Assembly (NCBI RefSeq): GCF_005048155.1
Contig: NZ_SUMB01000008.1
Location: 124,001 to 188,000 of the forward strand
Direction: 5' to 3'
DNA: 64,000 nucleotides
DNA from: Streptomyces piniterrae
GTDB lineage: Bacteria > Actinomycetota > Actinomycetes > Streptomycetales > Streptomycetaceae
Positions within the stretch are counted from its first letter, which is position 1; every line of letters begins with the position of its first letter. Shown here one piece after another: positions 7,560-18,041 of the stretch. Both the position numbers and the translations under genes were made by a program. Under the pieces are notes generated by a model. It searched no databases and was not told where the DNA came from. It saw only the letters and a list, made by a program, of their open reading frames with translations.

Positions 7560-8228
7560 ATGTCGTCACGTCACGCCAAGCGGTCCGTCGAAGCGATTCT
7601 GTCCATGGCGCTGGTCCTGCTGCCGGTCGTCGGCCCCTCGGGCCGCAGTGCCGCGGCAACGACCGGATCGCCGCCACCCGGGGGCACCAACTGGGCGAAG
7701 ATCGCCGCCTGTGAGAGCAGCGGCCGCTGGCACGTCAACACCGGCAACGGCTTCTACGGCGGCCTGCAGATCCACCCCTCCACCTGGCGGGCCTACGGCG
7801 GCCACCGGTACGCCGCGCGCCCGGACCTCGCCACACGGGCGCAGCAGATCGCCGTGGGCGAGCGCATCGTCCGGGACCGCGGCCTGTCCCCGTGGCCCCA
7901 TTGCGGGCACCTGGGCGCCCCCGGCAGCGACGGTGAGGGCAGTGACAGCGACGGTGACGGCGGCAACGGTGACGAAGACAGCGATGAGGACACAGCCGCC
8001 GGCACCAGCCGGCGTACCTCCTCGGCTCCCGGGTCCCGGCAGCGCTCCCACCGCGCCCCGGGTACCCACCACAGGTACGTCGTGAGGACCGGAGACTGCC
8101 TCTCGGTCATCGCGGAACACGCCGGCCAGCGCGGCGGTACACGGGCTTTGTACGAGCTGAACAAGCACACGCTCGACGAGGGCCCGGACCGCGTCTACCG
8201 GGGGCAGCGCTTGCGTCTGCACCGATGA
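7560..8228 (+). CDS. Secreted resuscitation-promoting-factor-like muralytic protein with LysM domain
   Basis: A 222-residue secreted protein: signal peptide (about 1-33, cut near SAA-ATT), Rpf/transglycosylase-like domain (about 42-115) with catalytic Glu52 in AACESSGRWHVNTGNGFYGGLQ, a Ser/Asp/Gly-rich linker, and a C-terminal LysM domain (about 172-221, YVVRTGDCLSVIAEH). It should cleave peptidoglycan glycan strands and help dormant spores or cells resume growth. The ATG at 7560 has GGAGGAG upstream. I looked for a c-di-AMP riboswitch, known before some Streptomyces rpf genes, and saw no recognisable one in the 320-base leader region. Confidence 0.9.
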   Translation: MSSRHAKRSVEAILSMALVLLPVVGPSGRSAAATTGSPPPGGTNWAKIAACESSGRWHVNTGNGFYGGLQIHPSTWRAYGGHRYAARPDLATRAQQIAVGERIVRDRGLSPWPHCGHLGAPGSDGEGSDSDGDGGNGDEDSDEDTAAGTSRRTSSAPGSRQRSHRAPGTHHRYVVRTGDCLSVIAEHAGQRGGTRALYELNKHTLDEGPDRVYRGQRLRLHR

Positions 8229-8270
8229 CAGGAGTGCGCCGGCACCGCCGCAGGCACCCCACAACGCACG

Positions 8271-8314
8271 AAAAATGCCCTCCTACCTGCGATTTCGCAG
8301 TGCGGAGGGCATTT
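8271..8314 (-). terminator. Rho-independent terminator of tRNA-Ala
   Basis: Outer arms AAATGCCCTCC (8273-8283) and GGAGGGCATTT (8304-8314) pair perfectly; inner arms CTGCGA/TCGCAG (8287-8300) extend the hairpin. On the minus strand it ends in five T residues directly downstream of the tRNA. Confidence 0.9.
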
Positions 8315-8320
8315 GATGGG

Positions 8321-8393
8321 TGGAGCCTAGGGGAGTCGAACCCCTGACATCTGCCATGCAAAGACAGCGCTCTACCAACTGAGCTAAGGCCCC
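8321..8393 (-). tRNA. tRNA-Ala(TGC)
   Basis: On the minus strand a 73-nt cloverleaf is readable: acceptor GGGGCCT pairing with AGGCTCC (one G-U), D-arm GCTCAGTTGGTAGAGC, anticodon stem-loop with TGC at 8358-8360, and T-arm AGGGGTTCGACTCCCCT. The discriminator is A and no CCA is encoded (genomic sequence continues CCC). The pair tRNA-Ala(TGC)/tRNA-Ile(GAT) near gyrA is typical of actinobacteria. Confidence 0.97.
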
Positions 8394-8522
8394 TTCGCGG
8401 ACCAGGGTACCCGGTGCCCGGCCGCTTTCCCGACCGGGTATCGCCGCACAAGGTCGCTCTCCGTAGGATGCTTCGCGAGATTCGCGGCAGCGAAGCGCGA
8501 TCGGGGAGACTGGGGAGACGGC

Positions 8523-9071
8523 ATGGACGCAGCACAGCAGGAAGCCACCGCGCGGGCCCGGGAGCTGCAGCGCACCTGGTATGGGGAGCCTCTGGGCGCG
8601 CTGTTCCGCCGTCTGATAGACGATCTCGGCCTCAACCAGGCCCGGCTCGCCTCCGTACTCGGACTGTCCGCGCCGATGCTGTCCCAGCTGATGAGCGGGC
8701 AGCGCGCGAAGATAGGCAACCCGGCCGTGGTGCAGCGGGTCCAGGCCCTGCAGGAGCTCGCCGGTCAGGTCGCCGACGGCAGCGTGAGCGCCGCCGAGGC
8801 CACCGACCGGATGGAAGAGATCAAGAAGACGGCCGGCGGCTCGGTGCTGAACAACACCACACAGCAGACGTCGTCCACGGGCGCGACGACCGTGCGGCGG
8901 GTGGTGCGGGAGATCCAGTCGCTGCTGCGGTCGGTCTCGGACGCGGGGGACATCATCGATGCGGCGAACACCCTCGCCCCCACTCACCCTGAACTGGCAG
9001 AGTTCCTCCGGGTCTACGGTGCCGGCCGCACCGGGGACGCGGTCGCCCACTACGAGGCGCACCAGAGTTAG
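8523..9071 (+). CDS. HTH (Xre-like) DNA-binding protein
   Basis: A 182-residue cytoplasmic protein. Residues about 25-65 form a helix-turn-helix (LGALFRRLIDDLGLNQARLASVLGLSAPMLSQLMSGQ), matching the Xre fold. The C-terminal part is helical and hydrophilic (VRRVVREIQSLLRSVSDAGDIIDAANTLAP) and may be for oligomerisation or ligand sensing. The gene ends 63 bp before the Ser/Thr kinase gene on the same strand, so regulator and kinase may be co-transcribed, and the regulator could be a substrate of the kinase (inference). Target genes unknown. Confidence 0.88.
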   Translation: MDAAQQEATARARELQRTWYGEPLGALFRRLIDDLGLNQARLASVLGLSAPMLSQLMSGQRAKIGNPAVVQRVQALQELAGQVADGSVSAAEATDRMEEIKKTAGGSVLNNTTQQTSSTGATTVRRVVREIQSLLRSVSDAGDIIDAANTLAPTHPELAEFLRVYGAGRTGDAVAHYEAHQS

Positions 9072-9134
9072 CGGCGGCAGCCACAGCGTTGGCCACAGCA
9101 GAGCTTGCGGAGTTCAGAAAGCGGACGGGGCGCA

Positions 9135-10520
9135 ATGGGTGAGATCTTCGCCGGTCGGTATGAGCTGATCGACCCGATCGGACGGGGCGGGGTGGGCGCC
9201 GTCTGGCGTGCCTGGGACCACCGGCGCCGCCGCTATGTCGCGGCGAAGGTGCTGCAACAGAGCGATGCGCACACGCTGCTGCGCTTCGTACGCGAACAGG
9301 CGCTGCGGATCGACCATCCCCATGTGCTGGCCCCGGCGAGCTGGGCGGCGGACGACGACAAGGTGCTGTTCACCATGGATCTGGTGAACGGCGGCTCGCT
9401 GGCGCATCTGACCGGCGATTACGGCCCGCTGCCGCCGCGGTTCGTCTGCACCCTGCTGGACCAGCTGCTGGCCGGGCTGACCGCGGTGCACGCGGAGGGC
9501 GTGGTGCACCGCGACATCAAGCCGGCGAACATCCTGCTGGAGGCCACCGGCACCGGCCGGCCGCATCTGCGGCTGTCCGACTTCGGTATCGCGATGCGCA
9601 AGGGCGAGCCGCGACTGACCGAGACCAACTACGTGGTGGGCACGCCCGGTTACTTCGCGCCCGAACAGATGCTGGGCGCCGAACCGGACTTCCCCGCCGA
9701 CCTGTTCGCGGTCGGCCTGGTCGGGCTGTATCTGATCACCGGCACCAAGCCCGATTCCGAGGCGCTGATCCGGCACTTCGCGGAGCACGGCATCCCGAAC
9801 GCGCCGGAGGACGTGCCGGAACCGCTGTGGCAGGTGCTGGCCTCCCTGCTGCACCCGGATCCGGAGTCGCGGTTCAGGACCGCCACGGGGGCACGCAAGG
9901 CGGTACTGGCGGCGGCCGAGATGCTGCCGGACGCGACGATCGAGGAAGAGATCGTCGAGGTCTTCGACCACATCGGGCCGCTGCCCAAGGGATTCGGGCC
10001 GAACGGGCCGCTGGGCGCCGGGAGTCCGCCGGCCGGGCCGTCCACGGACGCCGGGACGGGTTCGTCGGCGTCCATGTCGGAGACCGGGAGTTTCCAGCTG
10101 GCGCCGCCGGAGCCGAGCACCCCGTTGCCGCAGCAGCCCAGCACCCCGCCGACACCGACCCCGGCGCCCCTGCCGGGCAGTACGCCTCCGGGCCATGGCG
10201 TACCGGCCGCGCCGGCCACCCCGCCGCCGGTGCCCTCGTACGAGCCGACGGCCGCCGTCCGGCAGGATTCGGGCGGCACCCGCCCCTACACGGCAGGGCC
10301 GCACCCGGTCCCGGGGCAGCCTCCGGTCGGCGCGCCGGGCCTGCCGGTCCAGCCGGCCGTGGTGACTCCGGTGGACCACACGCCCGCTGCACACGCCGCC
10401 GCCGGCCGGCCGGTCGCCCCGTACAAGAAGCCGGGACCGCCCCCGAAGGTGGCGGTCCCGGTACTGATCGTCGCGCTGCTGTGCATCGCGGTGGGCGTCT
10501 GGGCGCTGACGGCCGCCTGA
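9135..10520 (+). CDS. Serine/threonine protein kinase (Hanks type), C-terminal membrane anchor
   Basis: A 461-residue kinase. Catalytic features are intact: glycine loop GRGGVG at 16-21, Lys38 (VAAK), HRDIKPAN at 125-132, DFG at 149-151, GTPGYFAPEQ activation segment. A roughly 150-residue Pro/Thr/Gly-rich linker follows, then one membrane segment at the extreme C-terminus (about 438-459) with almost nothing outside, so there is no extracellular sensor domain such as PASTA. The start at 9135 (MGEIFAGRYEL) fits the kinase N-terminus; the frame opens earlier at 9105. It lies directly after the HTH gene. Confidence 0.95.
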   Translation: MGEIFAGRYELIDPIGRGGVGAVWRAWDHRRRRYVAAKVLQQSDAHTLLRFVREQALRIDHPHVLAPASWAADDDKVLFTMDLVNGGSLAHLTGDYGPLPPRFVCTLLDQLLAGLTAVHAEGVVHRDIKPANILLEATGTGRPHLRLSDFGIAMRKGEPRLTETNYVVGTPGYFAPEQMLGAEPDFPADLFAVGLVGLYLITGTKPDSEALIRHFAEHGIPNAPEDVPEPLWQVLASLLHPDPESRFRTATGARKAVLAAAEMLPDATIEEEIVEVFDHIGPLPKGFGPNGPLGAGSPPAGPSTDAGTGSSASMSETGSFQLAPPEPSTPLPQQPSTPPTPTPAPLPGSTPPGHGVPAAPATPPPVPSYEPTAAVRQDSGGTRPYTAGPHPVPGQPPVGAPGLPVQPAVVTPVDHTPAAHAAAGRPVAPYKKPGPPPKVAVPVLIVALLCIAVGVWALTAA

Positions 10521-10530
10521 GGCGCCGCGA

Positions 10531-10566
10531 GGGCCCTGGCGGTCCCGATGGGCCCCACCAGGGCCC
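10531..10566. terminator. Bidirectional terminator between kinase and surface-protein genes
   Basis: Arms GGGCCCTGG (10531-10539) and CCAGGGCCC (10558-10566) lie in the 55-base gap between convergent genes. Confidence 0.7.
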
Positions 10567-10575
10567 ACAGGCCCG

Positions 10576-11994
10576 CTACCAGCCCTGTGGGGGCCGGAAC
10601 TGGGCCTGCTGGTCCTGCTGTGACGGCAGGGTGGGTTGGGACGCCTGGGACGACAGCTGCTGCCCCTGCTGGGGGATGAGCGCCGGCCCCGTGGCGGCCG
10701 GCGCCCCGGCCTTGCGCCGCGCCACCACCGTCCATGCGCCGAGCCCGGCCAGCAGGACCACACCCGTGCCGATCCCGGCGTAGGCCACCGTCATCAAGGT
10801 GCCGCTCTTCGAGGCCTCCTGGGCGGTCTGGCCCGTCCGCGCCATCTCACGGTCCTCGGCCGTGACGGAGAAGTCACCGGCCGGCTTGGCGTAGCCGGGG
10901 CCGGCCTTGGCTTCGCCCCGGACGTCCACGCGCAGGGTGAAGTCCGTGCCCTTGCGGAAGTACTGCGCGGCATCGGGGTTCAGCGTGACCTCGAGGTAGT
11001 ACCAGCCCGCGAACCGCATCGCCTTGACCGAGTCGGTCGAGTTGAAGCGGTTGCCGTAGTCGACGGGCGCGGTGAACGCCGGTGCGGTTGCCGGCTTTCC
11101 GCTGTACGAAACGAAGCTGTCGGCGCTGACGAGGCCGCGCGCGGGGTTGTAGACGCCCAGCCCGAGCGCGTTGGAGACGTACGCCGACGACCCGTTCCCT
11201 GACGTCCCGTTCGGCAGCTCCGCGCTCAGGTTGAGCCGCTGCCCCCAGTCCACCGGCACCCGGTAGAAGCGGGTCTCGCCGGGCCGGATCCGGTCCTTCC
11301 AGACACCCGAGGCGACCGAGCCGGCGTCATTGAAGCCGGTGCCCCCCTTGGCGCTGCGCTTGGTGGGGTCCGTGCGCGGTGCGGGCGTCGCCGTGCTCCA
11401 GCTGCCGTCGCCCGGCTTGGCGGGCGTGCTGCCCTTGAGCGGCGGCTCCTCGAGGTAGTCCAGCTCGATCGGCCAGGGGTCGGGCCCCGAGGTCGCCGAG
11501 CCCTCTCGGCTGATCACGAGGTAGTAGGGCCCGGCCTCCTGGCACTCCGACGACCCGTCCTCGATGGTGCGGTTGGCGTAGTCGGCGAGGGGGTACGCCG
11601 TGCCTCCGCCGCGGAAGGTCGGCGACGCCTCGGAGCCGCAGGTGGTGCCATCGTTGTCCTCAAGGCGGATCTTCAGCTTGTCGCCGTAGTCCTCGACCTT
11701 GCTGCCGGGCGTGGGCGCGGCGACCGCCGAGAAGTACGCGCTGGTCTTGGCGTCCAGGGAGACGGCGTAGCGCTTCTCCTCCCCGCGCTTGATGGAGTCT
11801 CGGTAGATGCCGGGCTTGATCTGCGGCGAATTCGCGCTACTGGGCGAACCCTTGATCGTCGGCGCGCCCTCCGCCGGCCGATAGCCGGGGATGTTGTCCG
11901 CCGAGGCCACGCCCACCGTCCCCGGCAGCAACGCCACCACCGCGAGCGCCGCCAGCACGGCGAGCCCCCTGTTCGTCGTGCGCCCGGTCACCAC
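10576..11994 (-). CDS. Secreted/membrane-anchored protein paralogous to the C-terminal part of the VWA protein
   Basis: A 472-residue exported protein: signal peptide (about 1-32, ending ASA-DN), two similar beta-rich extracellular modules, a membrane segment near 403-425 (LMTVAYAGIGTGVVLLAGLGAWTVVA) and a Gln-rich cytoplasmic tail. Modules begin with PGIYRDSIKRGEEKRYAVSLD and GGTGFNDAGSVASGVW; the same motifs occur in the upstream VWA protein (GQYLDSIGPNEKRYYATDLD, GGTGFNDARPLTPGVW), so the two arose by duplication. The GTG start overlaps the VWA stop codon (TCGTGGTGA), implying coupled translation. No enzyme motif seen; a surface complex with the VWA protein is likely (inference). Confidence 0.85.
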   Translation of the reverse strand: MVTGRTTNRGLAVLAALAVVALLPGTVGVASADNIPGYRPAEGAPTIKGSPSSANSPQIKPGIYRDSIKRGEEKRYAVSLDAKTSAYFSAVAAPTPGSKVEDYGDKLKIRLEDNDGTTCGSEASPTFRGGGTAYPLADYANRTIEDGSSECQEAGPYYLVISREGSATSGPDPWPIELDYLEEPPLKGSTPAKPGDGSWSTATPAPRTDPTKRSAKGGTGFNDAGSVASGVWKDRIRPGETRFYRVPVDWGQRLNLSAELPNGTSGNGSSAYVSNALGLGVYNPARGLVSADSFVSYSGKPATAPAFTAPVDYGNRFNSTDSVKAMRFAGWYYLEVTLNPDAAQYFRKGTDFTLRVDVRGEAKAGPGYAKPAGDFSVTAEDREMARTGQTAQEASKSGTLMTVAYAGIGTGVVLLAGLGAWTVVARRKAGAPAATGPALIPQQGQQLSSQASQPTLPSQQDQQAQFRPPQGW

Positions 11995-13931
11995 GACCCA
12001 CCCCTCATCGGATCCGAACTCCCGTCACCCGGCTGCTGCTTCCTGCGAGCCCGTACGAAGGCCGCCACGAGGCCGGCCAGCAGCAGAACGCCCACGCCGC
12101 CGACGGCGACCGCCACCACGCGTCCCGTGGACCATCCTCCATCGCCGTCCTGCGCACCCTCCTCGGAGGGGCCCGAATCGCCATGGGAGACATCGGCCTT
12201 GGCCACGGCGGCGCCCGCCTCGGGGCCGGTCTTCTCCTTGCCCAGCACCGCGACCCGCAGCACCACACCGATCTGGGGGTTCTGTGCGATCTCGGAGGCC
12301 TTGGCGCCCAGCGTCACCGCGATGTAGAAGTCGCCCTTGTCGTGGACGGGTACGACATTGGGGTTGGTCTCGTAGCGGTTGGTCCAGGCGACCGGCACCG
12401 TCCCCATCTGGAGCGACGTCAGCCGCCCGTTGTAGGAGACCTGCGGGGTGAACTCACCGGTACCGCCGCCCACCGGTGCGCGGGACGGCGTATAGACCTG
12501 GGTGCGCCCGAAGGACGTGGTCGCGCTGTAGTGCCTGACCGTCGGCTCATTGGCGAACTCCACGTCGTAGCGCAGCTGCTGGCCCCAGCCGACCGGCACC
12601 TTGTACCAGAGGGTCTGGGCCGGCAGGACCTTGTCCCGCCAGACGCCCGGGGTGAGCGGCCGGGCGTCGTTGAAGCCGGTGCCCCCGGTGACGTCCTTGG
12701 GGGCGGTGGTGGGCACCGGGGCGTCCTTGCCGCCCGCGCCGTACTCCGGCGACGACTGCGCGGGAGTCACGCCCTTCTCCAGCGGATGTTTCACGTGAAA
12801 CGTCAGCTCCAGCGGCCAGCTGGAGGCGTCCGATCCCTTGGCCGCCTTGCGCTCGACGACCAGCCAGTACCGGCCCGACTTGTCACAGCCTCGGGTGCCG
12901 GTCTGCGACGGGATCCGGCTGATGCCCGAGGTCAGCGGCGTCGCACCCTCCCGCTGTCCGAACAGCTCGGTGGTGGACTCGCAGGTGCTGTCGACGCCAT
13001 AGGCGATCTCGGTGTGCAGGGCGTCGAGGTAGCCGATGGCCGCGCCGGGCTGCGGCACCACGGTCGCCGAGTACTCGGCCGTCGAGACGGCGTCCAGGTC
13101 GGTGGCGTAGTAACGCTTCTCGTTGGGCCCGATGCTGTCCAGGTACTGCCCAGGAAAGATGCCGGGCGCGTTGTTCCGGGTCGGGGTGCCGTGGACCTTC
13201 ATGCCCTTGAACCGGTAGCCGTCCGCGGAGAGTTGGCCAGCCCGTTGCAGCTGACGGGCCAGTGACTTGGCGTCAGGAGCGTCGTAGTACTGGCCGTTGC
13301 CGGACTTGGCGATGCACTCCAGCTGGGCACGGGCTTTGCCCGCCACCTGGAAGCCGATGGCGTCGATATGCAGATCGACGCCGGACGCGGCGAGTTGGGC
13401 GGCGACCTTGCAGGGCGGCGGCGTCTGGCAGTTGTCCTCGCCGTCGGAGATCAGCAGGATCGTGCGCTTGCCGATCGAGCCGTCGGCGGCCTTGGGAAGG
13501 TCGGCGGCGGCCTTGCGCAGCGACAGCCCGATGGGGGTGTCGCCCTTGGGCGTCACGCGCGCGACGGCCCGCTTGATGCCCGCCCGGTCGAGGGCGGCCA
13601 CGGGCTGGGCGAGCCGGGTGTCGTCGCAGCCCTTGGGCTTGTCGGCCCCGTAGACCCGCAGACCGGTCGGATAGCCGGTGGGCAGCGCGTCGACGACGGT
13701 GCCGACTGCCTTACGGGCGGAGGCGATCCGGGTGCTGCCGGAGCCGTCGTCCTCGGCCATCGAGCCGGAGGAGTCCAGCACCATCACCATTCCGGTGCCG
13801 TCACCGGCCGGCGCCGCGGGCGCGACCGGTGCGGCCGCCGCGACCGGTGCGATCTGGAGCGGCGCGGCGGCGAGGGCCAGCAGCAGCCCGCCGAGCAGCG
13901 CCACCACCCCAGTGCGTGATCGTCGAGCCAT
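11988..13931 (-). CDS. VWA-domain surface protein with C-terminal membrane anchor
   Basis: A 647-residue exported protein: signal peptide (about 1-40), von Willebrand factor A domain (about 50-225) with an intact metal site (DSSGSM, later TPIGLSL and LISDGEDN), then two beta-rich modules related to the downstream protein, a membrane segment near 610-630 and a short basic tail. VWA domains bind protein partners through a divalent metal. The start at 13931 (MARRSRTG) has a GGGGGACGTGGG leader; the frame runs on to 13958. A parS site at 12788 is translated as FHVK between modules. Function unknown. Confidence 0.88.
   Translation of the reverse strand: MARRSRTGVVALLGGLLLALAAAPLQIAPVAAAAPVAPAAPAGDGTGMVMVLDSSGSMAEDDGSGSTRIASARKAVGTVVDALPTGYPTGLRVYGADKPKGCDDTRLAQPVAALDRAGIKRAVARVTPKGDTPIGLSLRKAAADLPKAADGSIGKRTILLISDGEDNCQTPPPCKVAAQLAASGVDLHIDAIGFQVAGKARAQLECIAKSGNGQYYDAPDAKSLARQLQRAGQLSADGYRFKGMKVHGTPTRNNAPGIFPGQYLDSIGPNEKRYYATDLDAVSTAEYSATVVPQPGAAIGYLDALHTEIAYGVDSTCESTTELFGQREGATPLTSGISRIPSQTGTRGCDKSGRYWLVVERKAAKGSDASSWPLELTFHVKHPLEKGVTPAQSSPEYGAGGKDAPVPTTAPKDVTGGTGFNDARPLTPGVWRDKVLPAQTLWYKVPVGWGQQLRYDVEFANEPTVRHYSATTSFGRTQVYTPSRAPVGGGTGEFTPQVSYNGRLTSLQMGTVPVAWTNRYETNPNVVPVHDKGDFYIAVTLGAKASEIAQNPQIGVVLRVAVLGKEKTGPEAGAAVAKADVSHGDSGPSEEGAQDGDGGWSTGRVVAVAVGGVGVLLLAGLVAAFVRARRKQQPGDGSSDPMRGGSW
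12788..12801. promoter_or_regulatory. parS site
   Basis: Perfect GTTTCACGTGAAAC inside the VWA-protein gene, encoding FHVK. It is the parS site closest to oriC on the left side, about 12 kb away. Confidence 0.95.
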
Positions 13932-14170
13932 GTCCCACGTCCCCCTCGTGTCCCACAAGTCACATCACACAGAACAACTTTGCTTGTGCAAGCTAATAGT
14001 GTGCGATAGCAAATTCAAGAGAGCCGGCGTCACGGTCCCGCAACAACACCGCCGCCCGGCGCAGGCTCGGACGGCAGCATGCCATGCGACCCCGCCCCGC
14101 CCCCAGACGCACGAAACCCCGGTCACCTGGGGGCAACCGGGGTCTCGTGGGAAATGCTCTGGGTTTGGTC

Positions 14171-14305
14171 TCACACACCCGAACCTGCGGGCACGGAGTC
14201 GGTCGCCTCCGTCCACAGATCCTGCTCGGCGCGATCCGCCTGGATCTGGCGGTACACGAGGAGCCCGCCGATGGCGGCCAGTGCGACCAGGAGAAGCTTC
14301 TTCAC
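14171..14305 (-). CDS. DLW-39 family mini-protein, 44 aa
   Basis: A GTG-started frame (VKKLLLVALAAIGGLLVYRQ then IQADRAEQDLWTEATDSVPA) giving one N-terminal membrane segment and a short acidic tail carrying the family's DLW motif at residues 29-31. A GAGG ribosome binding site lies about ten bases upstream. DLW-39 proteins are found next to tRNA-Ile and gyrA in actinobacteria; function unknown. Confidence 0.88.
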   Translation of the reverse strand: MKKLLLVALAAIGGLLVYRQIQADRAEQDLWTEATDSVPAGSGV

Positions 14306-14439
14306 CGCGCGACCTCGTCTTTCGTTGACGTAGGGGACCTATGTCGGCCGATGATACACACCGGCCGATACCGATCGGTTATCTAGGCCGCGCTGAGCAA
14401 CGCCCCGGCCCGCGGCCCGACTTCCACCCGCGCACAACG

Positions 14440-14477
14440 CATCGGCCCGGCCGGAGAAATCTCCGGCCGGGCCGATG
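14440..14477 (-). terminator. Terminator of tRNA-Ile
   Basis: A perfect 17-bp stem (14440-14456 with 14461-14477) and AAAT loop lies immediately downstream of tRNA-Ile on the minus strand. Confidence 0.85.
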
Positions 14478-14484
14478 TGTGCGG

Positions 14485-14558
14485 TGCGGCTACCAGGACT
14501 TGAACCTGGGGCCTCTTCCTTATCAGGGAAGCGCTCTAACCGTCTGAGCTATAGCCGC
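14485..14558 (-). tRNA. tRNA-Ile(GAT)
   Basis: A 74-nt cloverleaf on the minus strand: acceptor GCGGCTA/TAGCCGC, D-arm GCTCAGACGGTTAGAGC, anticodon loop CTGATAA with GAT at 14522-14524, T-arm CCAGGTTCAAGTCCTGG. The discriminator is A and CCA is not encoded. Confidence 0.97.
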
Positions 14559-14646
14559 TCGTTCGCTGCACCGAAAGATTAGCGCACTTCAGAGGCGTTC
14601 CCAAAATCGGTTCCGAGAGCCCCCGGGCACCCCCGCCACCAGGGGC

Positions 14647-15351
14647 TCACTCGTCCTCGGCGAGGGTGAGCTCCACACCGCCGACGAAGCCCGCCGACAG
14701 GTTGTAGATAAAGGCGCCGAGCGTCGCCAGCGCCGTCGCCAGCACCACATCGATGATCGAGATGATCGAGGTGAAGAGCAGCACCCGCGGCAGCGAGAGG
14801 AACGACTGAAGATCGAAGCCGCCGCCCTCGCCGGAGCCGGTCGCCTCGCTGATCGTCCCGCCGACCGTGGAGAAGACGCCCATCGCGTTCATCACCATCC
14901 ACAGCACCGCGACCGCCACGACGGTGCAGATACCCAGCGCGATGGACAGCAGGAAGCTGACCTTCATCACGGACCACGGATCGGCACGCGCCACCCGCAG
15001 CCGGGCCTTGCGCGTGCGCGGCGCCGTACGGGCCCCCGTACGCGGCTTGCGCACCGACTGCGTGCTGTACGCCTGGGGCGGCTGGTACGGCTGCTGCCCG
15101 CCCTGTGTCTGCCCCTGGCCGCCCTCGGCCCGCGGCTGGGGCTGCGGTTGCGGTTGCGGCTGGGAGTGCGGCTGCTGCGGATACGGCTGACGCGTATCGG
15201 TCACGGTTACCCCCTCGTAGGAGCCCTCGTCTCGGGGGCCGTCGGACGCGGCGGAGCCACGGGCGCTGTCATCCTTCACGGTCGCGGGTCGGGACGGGGA
15301 CGTCTTCCTGTCTCCCGGCCCACCCGCCGCAGCGCCCGTGGCTCCACTCAC
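14647..15351 (-). CDS. DUF3566 family membrane protein downstream of gyrA
   Basis: A 234-residue protein. Its first 120 residues are hydrophilic and low-complexity, with a Pro-Gln repeat (QPQPQPQPQPQP region). The DUF3566 domain follows: membrane segments near 132-152 and 190-215, separated by an amphipathic loop, with the family's RVARADPWSVMKVSFLLSIALG entry. It begins 15 bp after the gyrA stop and is probably co-transcribed with gyrB-gyrA, as its homologue Rv0007 is in Mycobacterium, where the family has been linked to cell-envelope and division proteins. Function not established. Confidence 0.9.
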   Translation of the reverse strand: MSGATGAAAGGPGDRKTSPSRPATVKDDSARGSAASDGPRDEGSYEGVTVTDTRQPYPQQPHSQPQPQPQPQPRAEGGQGQTQGGQQPYQPPQAYSTQSVRKPRTGARTAPRTRKARLRVARADPWSVMKVSFLLSIALGICTVVAVAVLWMVMNAMGVFSTVGGTISEATGSGEGGGFDLQSFLSLPRVLLFTSIISIIDVVLATALATLGAFIYNLSAGFVGGVELTLAEDE

Positions 15352-15366
15352 GACCTACTCCTCGTG

Positions 15367-17991
<2,625 letters not shown>

Positions 17992-18041
17992 TGCTGTTCA
18001 AAGTCCTTTCGAGCTGCGGCTGTTGTAAGGGCCGACAGGGC

